A stretch of 45,203 nucleotides of DNA, from the IMG/VR virus record IMGVR_UViG_3300009537_000033, positions 1 through 45,203 of that record; one strand, given 5' to 3'. Each line of letters starts with the position of its first letter. Position 1 is the first letter of the stretch. This document shows, one piece after another, positions 6,062 through 14,336 of the stretch. The position numbers and the translations under genes were made by a program. The notes beneath the pieces were generated by a model. It had not been told where the DNA came from and did no database searches. It saw only the letters and a program-made list of their open reading frames with translations. The DNA comes from a virus.

Positions 6062-6633
6062 CCAAGCACGACTACCCGGCCCTCAAGAGGGAATACGTCA
6101 CCTCGCCCGACGACATCTCCATCCGGGCGCTCTGCGAGAAGCACGGGATCTCCGCATGGTCCACCGTGGCAGAGCGTGCCCGGAAGGACCACTGGAACGA
6201 CGAGCGCGAGGCGTACAAGGCGCAGATCGAAGAGAAGACCATCACGCTCGCAGCCAACACCGAGGCGCTGAAGATCGCAGAGATGCGAGCCGACACGCTC
6301 GAGGTCATCCACGGCGCCATCCTGAAGATGGGCGCCGACCTGCAGGACCGTTGGGTCGAGGATCCGAAGGACCCCGACCACATGGTGCTCATCCCCGGAC
6401 AGACGGTCACGCCTGACGCAGTGACCAAGCTCATCGACAAGTTCCTCGTGATGTCCGGCCAAGTCACCGAAAGGACGGCAAGCCTTGGTCTTGGAGTCGC
6501 CGTCGATGCCAGGGACCTCCCCCTCGATCTGGCTCGAGAACTTCACACGGCAGCTAAGGCAGCGGGAGCTGGCGCAGGGCCAGTGGGACGAAGTCCACTC
6601 CCTGGCGGCGCAGCGCCTAAGTCTGTCAACTGA
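6058..6633 (+). CDS. terS: Terminase small subunit, 191 aa
   Basis: GTG 6058 overlaps the ParB stop. Residues 1-55 contain a helix-turn-helix of the type found in phage small terminases: ISIRALCEKHGISAWSTVAERA then KDHWNDEREAYK. A long helical central region follows (residues 60-110) for oligomer formation, and the C-terminal part is Ala/Gly-rich. The small terminase binds packaging-site DNA and docks the large subunit. The large-subunit gene lies directly downstream and overlaps it by 128 bases in another frame. The role is firm from sequence and context together. Confidence 0.85.
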   Translation: MTKHDYPALKREYVTSPDDISIRALCEKHGISAWSTVAERARKDHWNDEREAYKAQIEEKTITLAANTEALKIAEMRADTLEVIHGAILKMGADLQDRWVEDPKDPDHMVLIPGQTVTPDAVTKLIDKFLVMSGQVTERTASLGLGVAVDARDLPLDLARELHTAAKAAGAGAGPVGRSPLPGGAAPKSVN

Positions 6634-8083
6634 GCCTTGGGTCGCGCCATGGGGTGAGACCTACGGCTTCAAGTACAGGGACGAGTCCGGCGCCATCACC
6701 GAGGTCGGCATCGAGGGCCTCGCGGCCCATGCCGAGTACGTCTTCCTCAACCCGCTGGCGCGGCATCACGCCGAGATGCTGCTCGAGATGCTCAAGAGCA
6801 TCTACCTCCGTGACAACTCGGTCTTCCTCGAGCCTCGAGGTGCGGCCAAGACGACCCACGGCAACACGGGTTTCTTGGCATGGCTCATCGGCCAGTTCAC
6901 CGATCTCCGGGTCGGGCTCATCAGCAACACCGCACTGCAGTCGCGAGCCTTCAGCCGCGCCATCCGCTGGACGGCCGAGGGCAACGAGCGCTACCAGCGG
7001 ATCTGGGGCAACATCGCCTCGGACGCGAAGTGGACCGACCAGGAGTGGCTGCGGGCGGACTCCAAGCACCACGGGACCAAGGACGTCACCTGCTTCGCCC
7101 AAGGCGTCGGCGGGGCCATCATCAGCAAGCGCTTCGACCTGATCCTCTGCGACGACATCCTCGATGAAGAGAACACCGAGACGCCCGAGCAGCGTGAGAA
7201 GGTCGAGACCTGGTTCACTCAGACGCTGCTGCCGTGCCTGGCGCCGGACGGGGTCGTGATCGTGATCGGTACCCGCTGGGCCGAGGACGACCTCTACGAG
7301 ACGCTCACCAAGCCTGTCACCGAAGGCGGCAAGGGCTGGAAGGAGCACCTCCGGGGCTGCTACATCACCGACGACAGGGGCGAGGTCATCGAGGACGGCG
7401 AGGGTCGTCCGACCAGTTACTGGCCCGAATACTGGCCCGTCGAGCGCCTCGAGGACAAGCGCATCGACCTCGGGACCCCGATGTTCATGTGCGCCTACAT
7501 GAACGACATCCGGGGCCTGATGGAGGGCAACATCTTCAAGTCCGCGGACTGGGCCGGCTCGGACTTCTACTTCAAGGAACTCCCAGCCGGCCGCAAGTTC
7601 GTCGTGAAGATGGGCGTCGACCTCGCCTCGAGCGAGAAGGAACGTGCCGACTTCACGGCGAGGGCCACCGTCGCGATGGACGACGGCGGTGACTTCTGGG
7701 TCCTGTCGGTCTATCGCGACAAGCGCGAGTCCGGTCACGCCGAGTTCATCTACGACGGCTGGGCGGCGTATCAGAACCTCGACCTCGTCCTGGTCGAGAA
7801 CCAGCAGTTCCAGTCCACCCTCATCCAGGAGGTGATGGAGGACTACCCGTGGATCCCCGTCGAGGGGCGGCGTTCCGACGTCGACAAGGTCACTCGCGCT
7901 CGCGCTGTCGCAGCGAAGTACGAGGCCCACAAGATGCACCACCACGTGTCCCTGAAGGGCGGCGCCTACGAGATGGAGCTGCTGGGTTTCCCGAAGGGCC
8001 ACGACGATCAGATCGACGCAGTCGGCTTCGCGATGGAGCTCGGCGGTGGTGGCGGGCTGCAGTACGCAGCGGTCAGGAGGTAG
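6506..8083 (+). CDS. terL: Terminase large subunit, 525 aa
   Basis: This is the ATP-driven DNA packaging motor with a nuclease domain. I use ATG 6506, with GGAG nine bases upstream; TTG 6485 is the alternative. Walker A is EPRGAAKTT at residues 109-117, Walker B is DLILCDDI at 211-218, and a motif III-like IVIGTRW lies near 252-258. The RNase H-like nuclease has GVDLASSE (Asp372), LVEN (Glu431) and HDDQIDA (Asp500, 501, 504). Its 525-residue length is normal. The protein binds the small subunit and the portal at the vertex. The start sits inside terS, so translation is probably coupled. Confidence 0.95.
   Translation: MPGTSPSIWLENFTRQLRQRELAQGQWDEVHSLAAQRLSLSTEPWVAPWGETYGFKYRDESGAITEVGIEGLAAHAEYVFLNPLARHHAEMLLEMLKSIYLRDNSVFLEPRGAAKTTHGNTGFLAWLIGQFTDLRVGLISNTALQSRAFSRAIRWTAEGNERYQRIWGNIASDAKWTDQEWLRADSKHHGTKDVTCFAQGVGGAIISKRFDLILCDDILDEENTETPEQREKVETWFTQTLLPCLAPDGVVIVIGTRWAEDDLYETLTKPVTEGGKGWKEHLRGCYITDDRGEVIEDGEGRPTSYWPEYWPVERLEDKRIDLGTPMFMCAYMNDIRGLMEGNIFKSADWAGSDFYFKELPAGRKFVVKMGVDLASSEKERADFTARATVAMDDGGDFWVLSVYRDKRESGHAEFIYDGWAAYQNLDLVLVENQQFQSTLIQEVMEDYPWIPVEGRRSDVDKVTRARAVAAKYEAHKMHHHVSLKGGAYEMELLGFPKGHDDQIDAVGFAMELGGGGGLQYAAVRR
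8075..8080 (+). promoter_or_regulatory. Ribosome site AGGAGG for a GTG start
   Basis: AGGAGG sits at the very end of the large terminase frame, four bases before GTG 8085. It decides the start of the following 69-residue gene, whose frame is otherwise open upstream. Confidence 0.7.
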
Positions 8084-8084
8084 C

Positions 8085-8294
8085 GTGGCGGTAGTCGAGT
8101 TCCGCACCGGAGAGCAGGAGGTCCCCGATCACCTGGCTGAGATGATGAAGGGGATCGACACATATACGATGACCTACGACGAGGCCATCGAGGCGATGAA
8201 CCGCAAGCTCGAGAACGACTATGTCAGCCGCGAGATGAACAAGGTCGTCGACCAGCACATGGCCCGCCTGAGTGGACGAGGGGGCCTGACATGA
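8085..8294 (+). CDS. Small hypothetical protein between terminase and portal, 69 aa
   Basis: GTG 8085 has a perfect AGGAGG four bases upstream; its stop overlaps the portal ATG (ATGA). The protein is short, acidic and mostly helical (HLAEMMKGIDTYTMTYDEAIEAMNRKLENDY). Small genes in this slot occur in many phages, and some encode packaging or portal helpers, but I do not recognise a specific family here. It is likely translated together with the portal. Confidence 0.75.
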   Translation: MAVVEFRTGEQEVPDHLAEMMKGIDTYTMTYDEAIEAMNRKLENDYVSREMNKVVDQHMARLSGRGGLT

Positions 8295-9706
8295 CGGTCC
8301 AGAGGATGCCCCCGCAGGGGCGCCGGATGATCACGCGGCGGGCGAAGTCATCGCCTGCGCGACTGCCCGAGGCGACGCTGTCGGTCATCTACCAGAACAC
8401 CGACCGCTTCCGCCAGGGCAAGCAGAACGTCAAGCTCTACCGCCACTGGGCCGAGCACAGCGAGTGGGTCCGCACGGCCGTCAACATCCGCAGGCGGCAG
8501 GTGGCTCAGGCTGAGTGGGCCATCGTCCCGGTCGACCACACCAAGCCGTGGTCCGACAAGCTCGTCGACCAGATCACGACCCTGATCGCTGGCCCGAACC
8601 CCAAGACCGAGTCCTTCAAGGGCCTCATCGGTCCCGTCCTCGAAGACCTGCTGGTGCTCGATGCTGGCGTCATCGAGAAGGAGTTCACCCTGCGCGGGCA
8701 GGTCGGGCGACTGTGGGCCGTCGACGGCGGGACCATCAAGGTCTCGACCATCTGGGATGGCGAGGACGAGGACGAGGCCCGCTACTTCTGGTACCCGGAC
8801 CATCAGCTCCGCGGCACCTTCACCAACAGGGAACTCATCTACATGATGGGCACCTCGGCCACCTACCGCGTGGTCGGCCTCTCGCCGCTCGAGACCCTGA
8901 AGCTCGCCATCGACAGCGAGCTCGGCTCGTCCTCGTACAACGACCGACAGATGCGCTCCGCAGCCCCGGACGGGATGCTGGACCTCGGAGAGAACGCTCG
9001 CCCCGACCAGATCGAGGGCTTCAAGGCGCTCTGGTCCGCTGAAGTCGCTGGGCAGGGCGCCCTCGCCATCGTCGGCGGGACGAAGGGGGCCAAGTGGGTC
9101 CCGTTCCGCCAGTCCAATCGTGACGCTCAGTTCATGGAGTGGCAGGAGTACCTCGTCCGCAAGATCGCGGCCGTCTTCATGCTCTCGCCACAGGATCTCA
9201 TGCTCGAGCGTGACGTCAACAGGTCCACCTCCGAAGTGCAGCAGGAGAACACCGACGATCGCGGTCTTCGGCCCCTCCTGGGTGACGTCTCGGACTACTT
9301 CACGCGGGAAGTCGTCTGGGACCCCGGTTTCGGCGGGCAGGACAACAACCTTCAGTTCGCGTTCTCGGCACTCAACCTGCGCGAGTCCAAGACGCGAGCC
9401 GACATCAACCGCGTAGCCACTGGTGGGATGCCCTACAAGAGCATCAACGAGGCAAGGCGGGACGACGGCCGACCTCCGATCGGAGACCCGGACGACGAAA
9501 CCAACCCGTTCAACAAGCTCATGGTCAACTCACCACTCGGGCTTGCGACGGTCGAAGACGTTCCATCCGCTCTCGATTACCTCGAGGCGAAGACGAAACC
9601 AAAGCCCGAGTCCTCGAGTGACGGGTCACCGCCCTCTGCCGGTAGGTCGACCGACCGTTCGTTCGTTGATCAGGGCGACCTGGAGGAACTATGGTCGCAA
9701 CGCTAA
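8291..9706 (+). CDS. Portal protein, 471 aa
   Basis: The protein resembles HK97-type portals: a basic N-terminus (RRMITRRAKSS), then helical wing segments, HSEWVRTAVNIRRRQVAQAEWAIVP (residues 57-81), LLVLDAGVIEKEF and GLSPLETLKLAIDSE, and the clip/stem region around AAVFMLSPQDLMLERDVNRSTSEVQQENT. The last 80 residues are Pro/Ser/Asp-rich and probably flexible. Portals form the dodecameric ring at one capsid vertex through which the terminase packages DNA. Position directly downstream of terL supports the call. The stop lies 16 bases inside the next gene. Confidence 0.93.
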   Translation: MTVQRMPPQGRRMITRRAKSSPARLPEATLSVIYQNTDRFRQGKQNVKLYRHWAEHSEWVRTAVNIRRRQVAQAEWAIVPVDHTKPWSDKLVDQITTLIAGPNPKTESFKGLIGPVLEDLLVLDAGVIEKEFTLRGQVGRLWAVDGGTIKVSTIWDGEDEDEARYFWYPDHQLRGTFTNRELIYMMGTSATYRVVGLSPLETLKLAIDSELGSSSYNDRQMRSAAPDGMLDLGENARPDQIEGFKALWSAEVAGQGALAIVGGTKGAKWVPFRQSNRDAQFMEWQEYLVRKIAAVFMLSPQDLMLERDVNRSTSEVQQENTDDRGLRPLLGDVSDYFTREVVWDPGFGGQDNNLQFAFSALNLRESKTRADINRVATGGMPYKSINEARRDDGRPPIGDPDDETNPFNKLMVNSPLGLATVEDVPSALDYLEAKTKPKPESSSDGSPPSAGRSTDRSFVDQGDLEELWSQR

Positions 9707-10179
9707 ACGTCCACGTCTATACCGGCGCGAGTGCCGGTACGGAGTCGGGAGTCGTCACCGGCATCGACTTCATCAGCGCGGACAACGCCACCAACTCGCT
9801 CGCCAACAGGCAGGCGAACCCCATCACGGTCGGGACCCGGAGCTTCGAGAAGTGGCTCAAGCTCAAGATCAGCGCCATCCCGGCCAACGACGTCTCCAAC
9901 TTCCAGATCTGGGGAGACGGCGGGATCGACTCGTCGACCACGCTGTACTTCACGGGCGAGTACGTGACCGGCACCACGCCGGTCTCGAGCGCCTCGTCCA
10001 TCGCGGACACGGACTTCGACACCTACACGGCCGGGAACAAGGCCCAGTGGGATGCGAACTCCTACACCGCGACCAACGACACGACGGAATACGCAGTGTT
10101 CCAGCTCGCCGTCGACGGGGACGCGAACCCCGGCAACTGGACGCAGGAGACCATCTCCTACTCCTACGACGAGACCTGA
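9691..10179 (+). CDS. Beta-rich probable virion protein, 162 aa
   Basis: ATG 9691 follows TGGAGG in the portal tail. The protein is Thr/Ser/Asp/Ala-rich with alternating strand-like segments (LNVHVYTGASAG, FEKWLKLKISAI, SNFQIWGDGG, STTLYFTGEY, AVFQLAVDGD), no cysteine and no membrane segment. This composition is common in small head-decoration or structural proteins. It lies between portal and a strong terminator and so ends the packaging transcript. A head protein is likely but unproven; the C-terminus ISYSYDET is a typical beta-edge. Confidence 0.7.
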   Translation: MVATLNVHVYTGASAGTESGVVTGIDFISADNATNSLANRQANPITVGTRSFEKWLKLKISAIPANDVSNFQIWGDGGIDSSTTLYFTGEYVTGTTPVSSASSIADTDFDTYTAGNKAQWDANSYTATNDTTEYAVFQLAVDGDANPGNWTQETISYSYDET

Positions 10180-10207
10180 TCTCGTCGCAGGAAGAGAGGT
10201 TCCTTAT

Positions 10208-10243
10208 GAGACCGCGTGAGGTAATATCGCCTCACGCGGTCTC
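10208..10243 (+). terminator. Strong hairpin terminator after the portal operon
   Basis: Bases 10208-10221 (GAGACCGCGTGAGG) and 10230-10243 form a perfect 14-bp stem around loop TAATATCG, followed by TTTGCG. It is the clearest terminator in the window and separates the packaging genes from the cargo island. A Shine-Dalgarno (GGAGG) for the methyltransferase follows a few bases later, so the island may need its own promoter or read-through. Confidence 0.85.
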
Positions 10244-10263
10244 TTTGCGTATCGGAGGAAACG

Positions 10264-11109
10264 ATGGACTTCAACCCAGCAGGCCAGGAGCAGGTGGTCA
10301 AGGATCTGAAGCGTCGCTTCGGGACCGAGTACGATCGCTTCCCGCCCAACCGGGCGAGCGCCCCGAGCAACGGCTTCCACTTGGACAATGGGATGTTCGG
10401 CTCCGTGGACGCCGAGCTTCTCTACGGCATGGTCCGTCGAGTCAAGCCGAGGCACGTCGTCGAAGTCGGCGCCGGCTGGACTTCGCTCGTCATCGCTGAC
10501 GCGCTCGTCAGGAACGCGGCCCAGGGCCACCCAGCGACCCACGTCGCCGTCGATCCGGTCGCTCCGGGCTTCGCCTACAAGATCCCCGGATTGCGGGTCG
10601 TCAACGAGACCCTGCAGGCCCGCTCGGACGTGCTCGACCTCATCGAGCCCGGAGACATGGTCGTGGCCGACACGAGCCATATCTACGTCCCCGGCCACGA
10701 GATCGACGTGCTCCTGCAGAAGATGGCCGACTGGCAGGGCGTCCATGTCCACTTCCACGACGTCTTCCTGCCGAACGACTACCCCGACTCATGGGCCGAC
10801 CGCCACTACGACGAGCAGGGCCACATCGAGGCGTTCATGGAGGCCAACGCCACGTGGGAGGTCACCCTGGCGGCGAACTACCTCCACCACGAGAGGCCCG
10901 AGCTGCTCGAGAGGGCCATCAAGTCCTACGATCCGGACCGGCCGCTCGGACCCGGCAGCATCTGGCTGCACGAGGCGACCGTCGAGGCAGAGCCAGCCCC
11001 GATGGACGCAGCCGTCGACCCGGAGGCGCCGCACATCTTCCGGTCCGACCGCGGTGGCACGCGCTGCCTCGACTGCGGCATGACGAAGAAGGCGAAGCGT
11101 CACGTATGA
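10264..11109 (+). CDS. Class I SAM-dependent methyltransferase with C-terminal zinc knuckle, 281 aa
   Basis: ATG 10264 follows TCGGAGGAAACG. The SAM-binding loop is HVVEVGAGWTSLVIADAL near residues 65-82; the acidic strand end is THVAVDP; DMVVADTSHIY and VHVHFHDVF follow, which fit the methyltransferase core of small-molecule or sugar methyltransferases (MT24-type). The last 25 residues, TRCLDCGMTKKAKRH, add a CxxC knuckle. It is the first gene after the terminator and overlaps the next by ATGA. Surrounded by sugar-nucleotide genes, it probably methylates a glycan or a glycan precursor. That role is inferred from context. Confidence 0.8.
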   Translation: MDFNPAGQEQVVKDLKRRFGTEYDRFPPNRASAPSNGFHLDNGMFGSVDAELLYGMVRRVKPRHVVEVGAGWTSLVIADALVRNAAQGHPATHVAVDPVAPGFAYKIPGLRVVNETLQARSDVLDLIEPGDMVVADTSHIYVPGHEIDVLLQKMADWQGVHVHFHDVFLPNDYPDSWADRHYDEQGHIEAFMEANATWEVTLAANYLHHERPELLERAIKSYDPDRPLGPGSIWLHEATVEAEPAPMDAAVDPEAPHIFRSDRGGTRCLDCGMTKKAKRHV

Positions 11110-12311
11110 GCGACACCGTCAAGTTCCGGTTCAAGCTCGGTGACCAGGTCACTGACCCCATCACGAGGTTCAGGGGCGTGGTCACCGCGAGGACCGAGTG
11201 GCTGAACCGCTGCATCCGGTATGCGGTCCAGCCACGCGAGATGAAGGACGGCCGGCCCATCGAGGACCAGTGGTTCGATGAGGGCCAACTGACCCTCATC
11301 AAGGGTGCCGAGAACCTCGACCCGCACGCCGCCGCTGCACCGAAGGAACGGACGGGTGGCCCGACGCCGACGCCCCGACCAGTTCGGGCACTGATGAAGC
11401 ACGTCCTCGTCACGGGAGGGAACGGCTTCATCGGTGAGTATGTCGTAGAAGAGCTTGAGACACGTGGTTATAGACCAGTCATCTTCGACCGGCACTGGGG
11501 GTTCCAACCCAGGGAAGGAACCTTTGGTGACATCAAGGACTCGACCCTCGTCGACGACGCCGTCTCCCACGTCGACGGGGTCATACACCTGGCTGGCGTT
11601 CTGGGCACACAAGAGACCGTGGCTGATCCGCGTCCGGCCGCTGAGACCAACATCCTCGGAGGACTGAACGTCATCACGGCGTGCGCCAAGTACGACCTCC
11701 CCCTCGTGAACATCGCGGTAGGTAACTGGTGGATGAACAACACCTATTCCATCACCAAGAACAGCGTCGAGCGCTTCATCGACATGAAGCGGGAGTTCGA
11801 GGCCCGACGCATGGCATCAGTGCGTGCCCTCAATGCCTACGGGCCGCGACAGGCGCCAACGGTCCCGTATGGGCCGTCTCGCGTCCGCAAGATCATGCCT
11901 TCGTTCATCTGCCGCGCTCTCTCCGGTGAGCCCATCGAGGTCTACGGGGAGGGCGACCAGGTCATGGACATGGTCTACGTCACGGACGTAGCCAAGGCCC
12001 TCGTCTCGGCCCTCGAGCACGTCGAGCGTGACGTGGAGTTCTCCGAAGGGACCGTCGAGGTCGGGACCGGACGTCCCACGACCGTCATGGGCATCGCCAG
12101 GATGGTCGCGGACGAGGTCGCCAAGGCTGGCGGCAAGCCACCCGCCATCGAGAAGCTCCCGATGCGCCCAGGCGAGCCGCCGTCCTCGGTGGTCCTTGCG
12201 GACACGTCCCTGCTGCACCAGATCGGGATGAACGCCAAGAACTTCACGCGCTTGGAGACGGGCATCCAGAAGACGGTGGAGTTCTACCGCGGGTACCTGA
12301 AGGACCGATGA
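11106..12311 (+). CDS. SH3-like domain fused to NAD-dependent epimerase/dehydratase, 401 aa
   Basis: Residues 1-75 (MSDTVKFRFKLGDQVTD..., RFRGVVTARTEWLNRCIRYAVQ, EDQWFDEGQLTLIK) match a small SH3-like phage protein usually encoded alone. Residues 97-401 are an extended SDR enzyme: VLVTGGNGFIGEYVVEEL (Rossmann), HLAGVLG, SITKNSVERFI (Tyr-x3-Lys is altered to S-I-T-K, so the catalytic Tyr is not in its usual position), VYGEGDQVMDMVYVTDVAKAL and LPMRPGEPP. The enzyme would alter a nucleotide sugar, but the changed catalytic pair makes activity uncertain. ATG 11394 lies inside and might give a separate shorter enzyme. The start overlaps the methyltransferase stop; the stop overlaps the next ATG. 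Confidence 0.8.
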   Translation: MSDTVKFRFKLGDQVTDPITRFRGVVTARTEWLNRCIRYAVQPREMKDGRPIEDQWFDEGQLTLIKGAENLDPHAAAAPKERTGGPTPTPRPVRALMKHVLVTGGNGFIGEYVVEELETRGYRPVIFDRHWGFQPREGTFGDIKDSTLVDDAVSHVDGVIHLAGVLGTQETVADPRPAAETNILGGLNVITACAKYDLPLVNIAVGNWWMNNTYSITKNSVERFIDMKREFEARRMASVRALNAYGPRQAPTVPYGPSRVRKIMPSFICRALSGEPIEVYGEGDQVMDMVYVTDVAKALVSALEHVERDVEFSEGTVEVGTGRPTTVMGIARMVADEVAKAGGKPPAIEKLPMRPGEPPSSVVLADTSLLHQIGMNAKNFTRLETGIQKTVEFYRGYLKDR

Positions 12312-13180
12312 TCATCGTCACCGGCTCAGCCGGCTTCATCGGCAAGGCGCTCTACGCGAGCCTCGCTACCGACGACGTCGGCGTCGTGGGATACGACAAG
12401 AAGACCGGCGTCGATCTCGCTGACTTCGAGAACCCGCTGTTGGGCGTCCTGCTATCGAGCGTTTCCCCCACCTGCATCGTCCACCTCGCGTCCTCCGTCT
12501 CGACGCCGCGCTCCATCGCCCACCCCGAAGAGACCTTCCGCGACACGGTCATGACGACCGTCATGGTGATGAAGGCCGCGGCCGGGGGGAAGACCCCGGT
12601 CATCCTCACCTCGTCGGTGAAGGCCCGCGACGGGCGCACGCCATATGGGGCCGCGAAGGTCATGGCCGAGACATGGGCGATGGAGATGGCCAACGTCCAC
12701 CAGATCCCGCTCGTCATCAACCGCCCCGGCACGGTCTATGGGCAGGGGCAGGAGGGCTCCGCGGAGTCCGGCTGGGTCGCGCACTTCCTCAAGGCCAAGG
12801 CCCAGGACGACGAGGTCGTCATCAACGGCAGCGGTGAGCAGGTGCGCGACCTCCTGCACGTCGACGACTACGTGCGCCTGCTGCGGGCGCAGATCGACGA
12901 CATCCGGCCGCGGCAGGTCACCGAGTCCCACGTCGACCTGCGCTACAAGGAGTTCCCCACCTACGACTTCCGCGTCGGCGCCAACCCGCCGTCCATCTGG
13001 GACGTCGGCGGCGGGCGCAAGAACGAGGTCACCGTCAAGCAGATGGCCGAGCACCTGGGGCTGAGGTACACGCACGGCCCGGAGCGCTACGGCGACGCAT
13101 GGCGCTACGTGGGCAAGAACCGGGTCCCCGGCTGGTCGCCGCGCATCGACTGGCGCGAGAGCGGGATGTTCAGGGGATGA
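12308..13180 (+). CDS. NAD-dependent epimerase/dehydratase (extended SDR), 290 aa
   Basis: The N-terminus has VTGSAGFIGKALY, the GxxGxxG Rossmann motif; then VHLASSVS, TSSVKARDGRTPYGAAKVMAE, with Tyr-x3-Lys (YGAAK) and the nearby Ser; NRPGTVYGQG, and EQVRDLLHVDDYV. All are hallmarks of UDP- or dTDP-sugar epimerases and dehydratases. 290 residues is near normal length. It begins and ends with ATGA overlaps and sits between another SDR and a sulfotransferase-like gene. It likely supplies a modified sugar nucleotide for the island's transferases. The exact sugar cannot be read. Confidence 0.87.
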   Translation: MIIVTGSAGFIGKALYASLATDDVGVVGYDKKTGVDLADFENPLLGVLLSSVSPTCIVHLASSVSTPRSIAHPEETFRDTVMTTVMVMKAAAGGKTPVILTSSVKARDGRTPYGAAKVMAETWAMEMANVHQIPLVINRPGTVYGQGQEGSAESGWVAHFLKAKAQDDEVVINGSGEQVRDLLHVDDYVRLLRAQIDDIRPRQVTESHVDLRYKEFPTYDFRVGANPPSIWDVGGGRKNEVTVKQMAEHLGLRYTHGPERYGDAWRYVGKNRVPGWSPRIDWRESGMFRG

Positions 13181-13653
13181 TCGTCTGCACCGGCCCGGTC
13201 AGCAACGGTACGCGCCTGCTGACCGACATCGTCCGAGCCATCGTCGAGGGGCGCGATGACGTCGAGCACCGCTCCATGCCCCAGTGGTCCGACTTCTGGG
13301 ACTATCGAGATGACCCCGAGGGCACGACGTACGTCATCATCGTCCGCCGCCCCGACATAGCGGTCCGCAGCGCCCACCGGCAGGGCCATGGCAACCCCGA
13401 CCTGCCGGGTCAGGAGGGCCTCGACCACCGCCTGACCGAGAGCGAACTGATGGAGTGGTGGGAGCGGGCGATGCGCCGGCTGGCGCACATCCCCGGCGCC
13501 TACTGGCTCTCCTACGAGGCGCTCGTCGCTGCCCCCAGGCAGCAGATCGAGGCGCTCGCCGGCTGGCTCATGGAGCAGCCCTTGCGCGACGGCCGGGTGC
13601 CCGCCAGCCTCGACGTCGCCACCATCAGAGACGAGAACGCGAAGTGGCTGTAG
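13177..13653 (+). CDS. Sulfotransferase-like P-loop protein, 158 aa
   Basis: Residues 3-15, VCTGPVSNGTRLL, match the PAPS 5'-phosphosulfate loop shape (G-x-x-x-S/N-G-T). VIIVRRPDIAVRSAHRQ (53-69) matches the 3'-phosphate-binding strand and Arg/Ser pair. YWLSYEALVAAPRQQIEALAGWL (109-131) is the family's 'YE-x-L-x-x-x-P' helix. Sulfotransferases transfer sulfate from PAPS to sugars or proteins. At 158 residues it lacks the usual substrate-binding length, so it may be minimal or non-catalytic. It overlaps its neighbours and lies among glycan genes. A general P-loop kinase is the main alternative. Confidence 0.6.
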   Translation: MIVCTGPVSNGTRLLTDIVRAIVEGRDDVEHRSMPQWSDFWDYRDDPEGTTYVIIVRRPDIAVRSAHRQGHGNPDLPGQEGLDHRLTESELMEWWERAMRRLAHIPGAYWLSYEALVAAPRQQIEALAGWLMEQPLRDGRVPASLDVATIRDENAKWL

Positions 13654-14336
13654 CCATCCTGATCCCGTCGCTCGGCAGGCCCCAGTACGTGAAGCGCGTC
13701 TACGCGAACATCGAGGCGAATACGCCCGAGCCGCATGAACAGGTCTGGTGCGTCAGCGGGAAGGACTACGAGAAAGAGCTGATGGAGTGCAAGGGTGGGA
13801 ACTTGGCATGGAAGCGCGACGACGATGACGAGGACAAGCGCTACGTCACGCGGATGAACAAGCTCGCCGCCGCCGTCCTACGAGATGGGTCGTTCGACTT
13901 CGTCTTCTTCGGCTCCGACGACGTCGTCCACCATCCGCGGTGGTTGACCCATGCGCTCGACGTCATGGAGGAAGCGCCCGGTGCCCAGGTCGTCGTCGTC
14001 AATGATCTCCGCAACCCCAACGGGACGCAGGCGCTCATGGACGTCAGCTACTTCGACAAGGCCGTGTTCGACGACCCGAGCGTCGTCTTCCACCCCGGCT
14101 ACCAGCACAACTTCGCGGACACCGAGCAGTTCTTCACCGCGAAGGAGCGCGACGTCATCTACAGGGCCATGGACTCCCACGTCGAGCACCTGCATCCGCT
14201 GCACCGCGGGTTCGCTCAGCGACCCATGGATGAGACCTACCGCTACGCCCAGGCGCACTGGAACGAGGACTCGGCCTTGTTCGAGCGGCGTATGGTTGCT
14301 ATGAAGGAGGTGCTCCATGGCGAAGCGGACGGGTAA
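13644..14336 (+). CDS. GT-A glycosyltransferase-like protein, 230 aa
   Basis: GTG 13644 (frame GTG GCT GTA GCC) begins the protein 10 bases inside the previous gene. The N-terminus AILIPSLGRPQYVKRVYANI is a typical GT2 start (hydrophobic strand then Arg). FFGSDDVVHHPRW near residues 88-100 provides the DxD-like SDD metal motif. A long acidic loop (KRDDDDEDKRYVTR) lies between. GT-A enzymes transfer sugars from nucleotide donors to glycan or protein acceptors. It adjoins other sugar enzymes. The acceptor is unknown. Confidence 0.78.
   Translation: MAVAILIPSLGRPQYVKRVYANIEANTPEPHEQVWCVSGKDYEKELMECKGGNLAWKRDDDDEDKRYVTRMNKLAAAVLRDGSFDFVFFGSDDVVHHPRWLTHALDVMEEAPGAQVVVVNDLRNPNGTQALMDVSYFDKAVFDDPSVVFHPGYQHNFADTEQFFTAKERDVIYRAMDSHVEHLHPLHRGFAQRPMDETYRYAQAHWNEDSALFERRMVAMKEVLHGEADG

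Noticed and set aside
6626-8107. 493-residue minus-strand frame opposite the large terminase
   Set aside because: The plus-strand terminase motifs are definite; the antisense frame is a compositional shadow.
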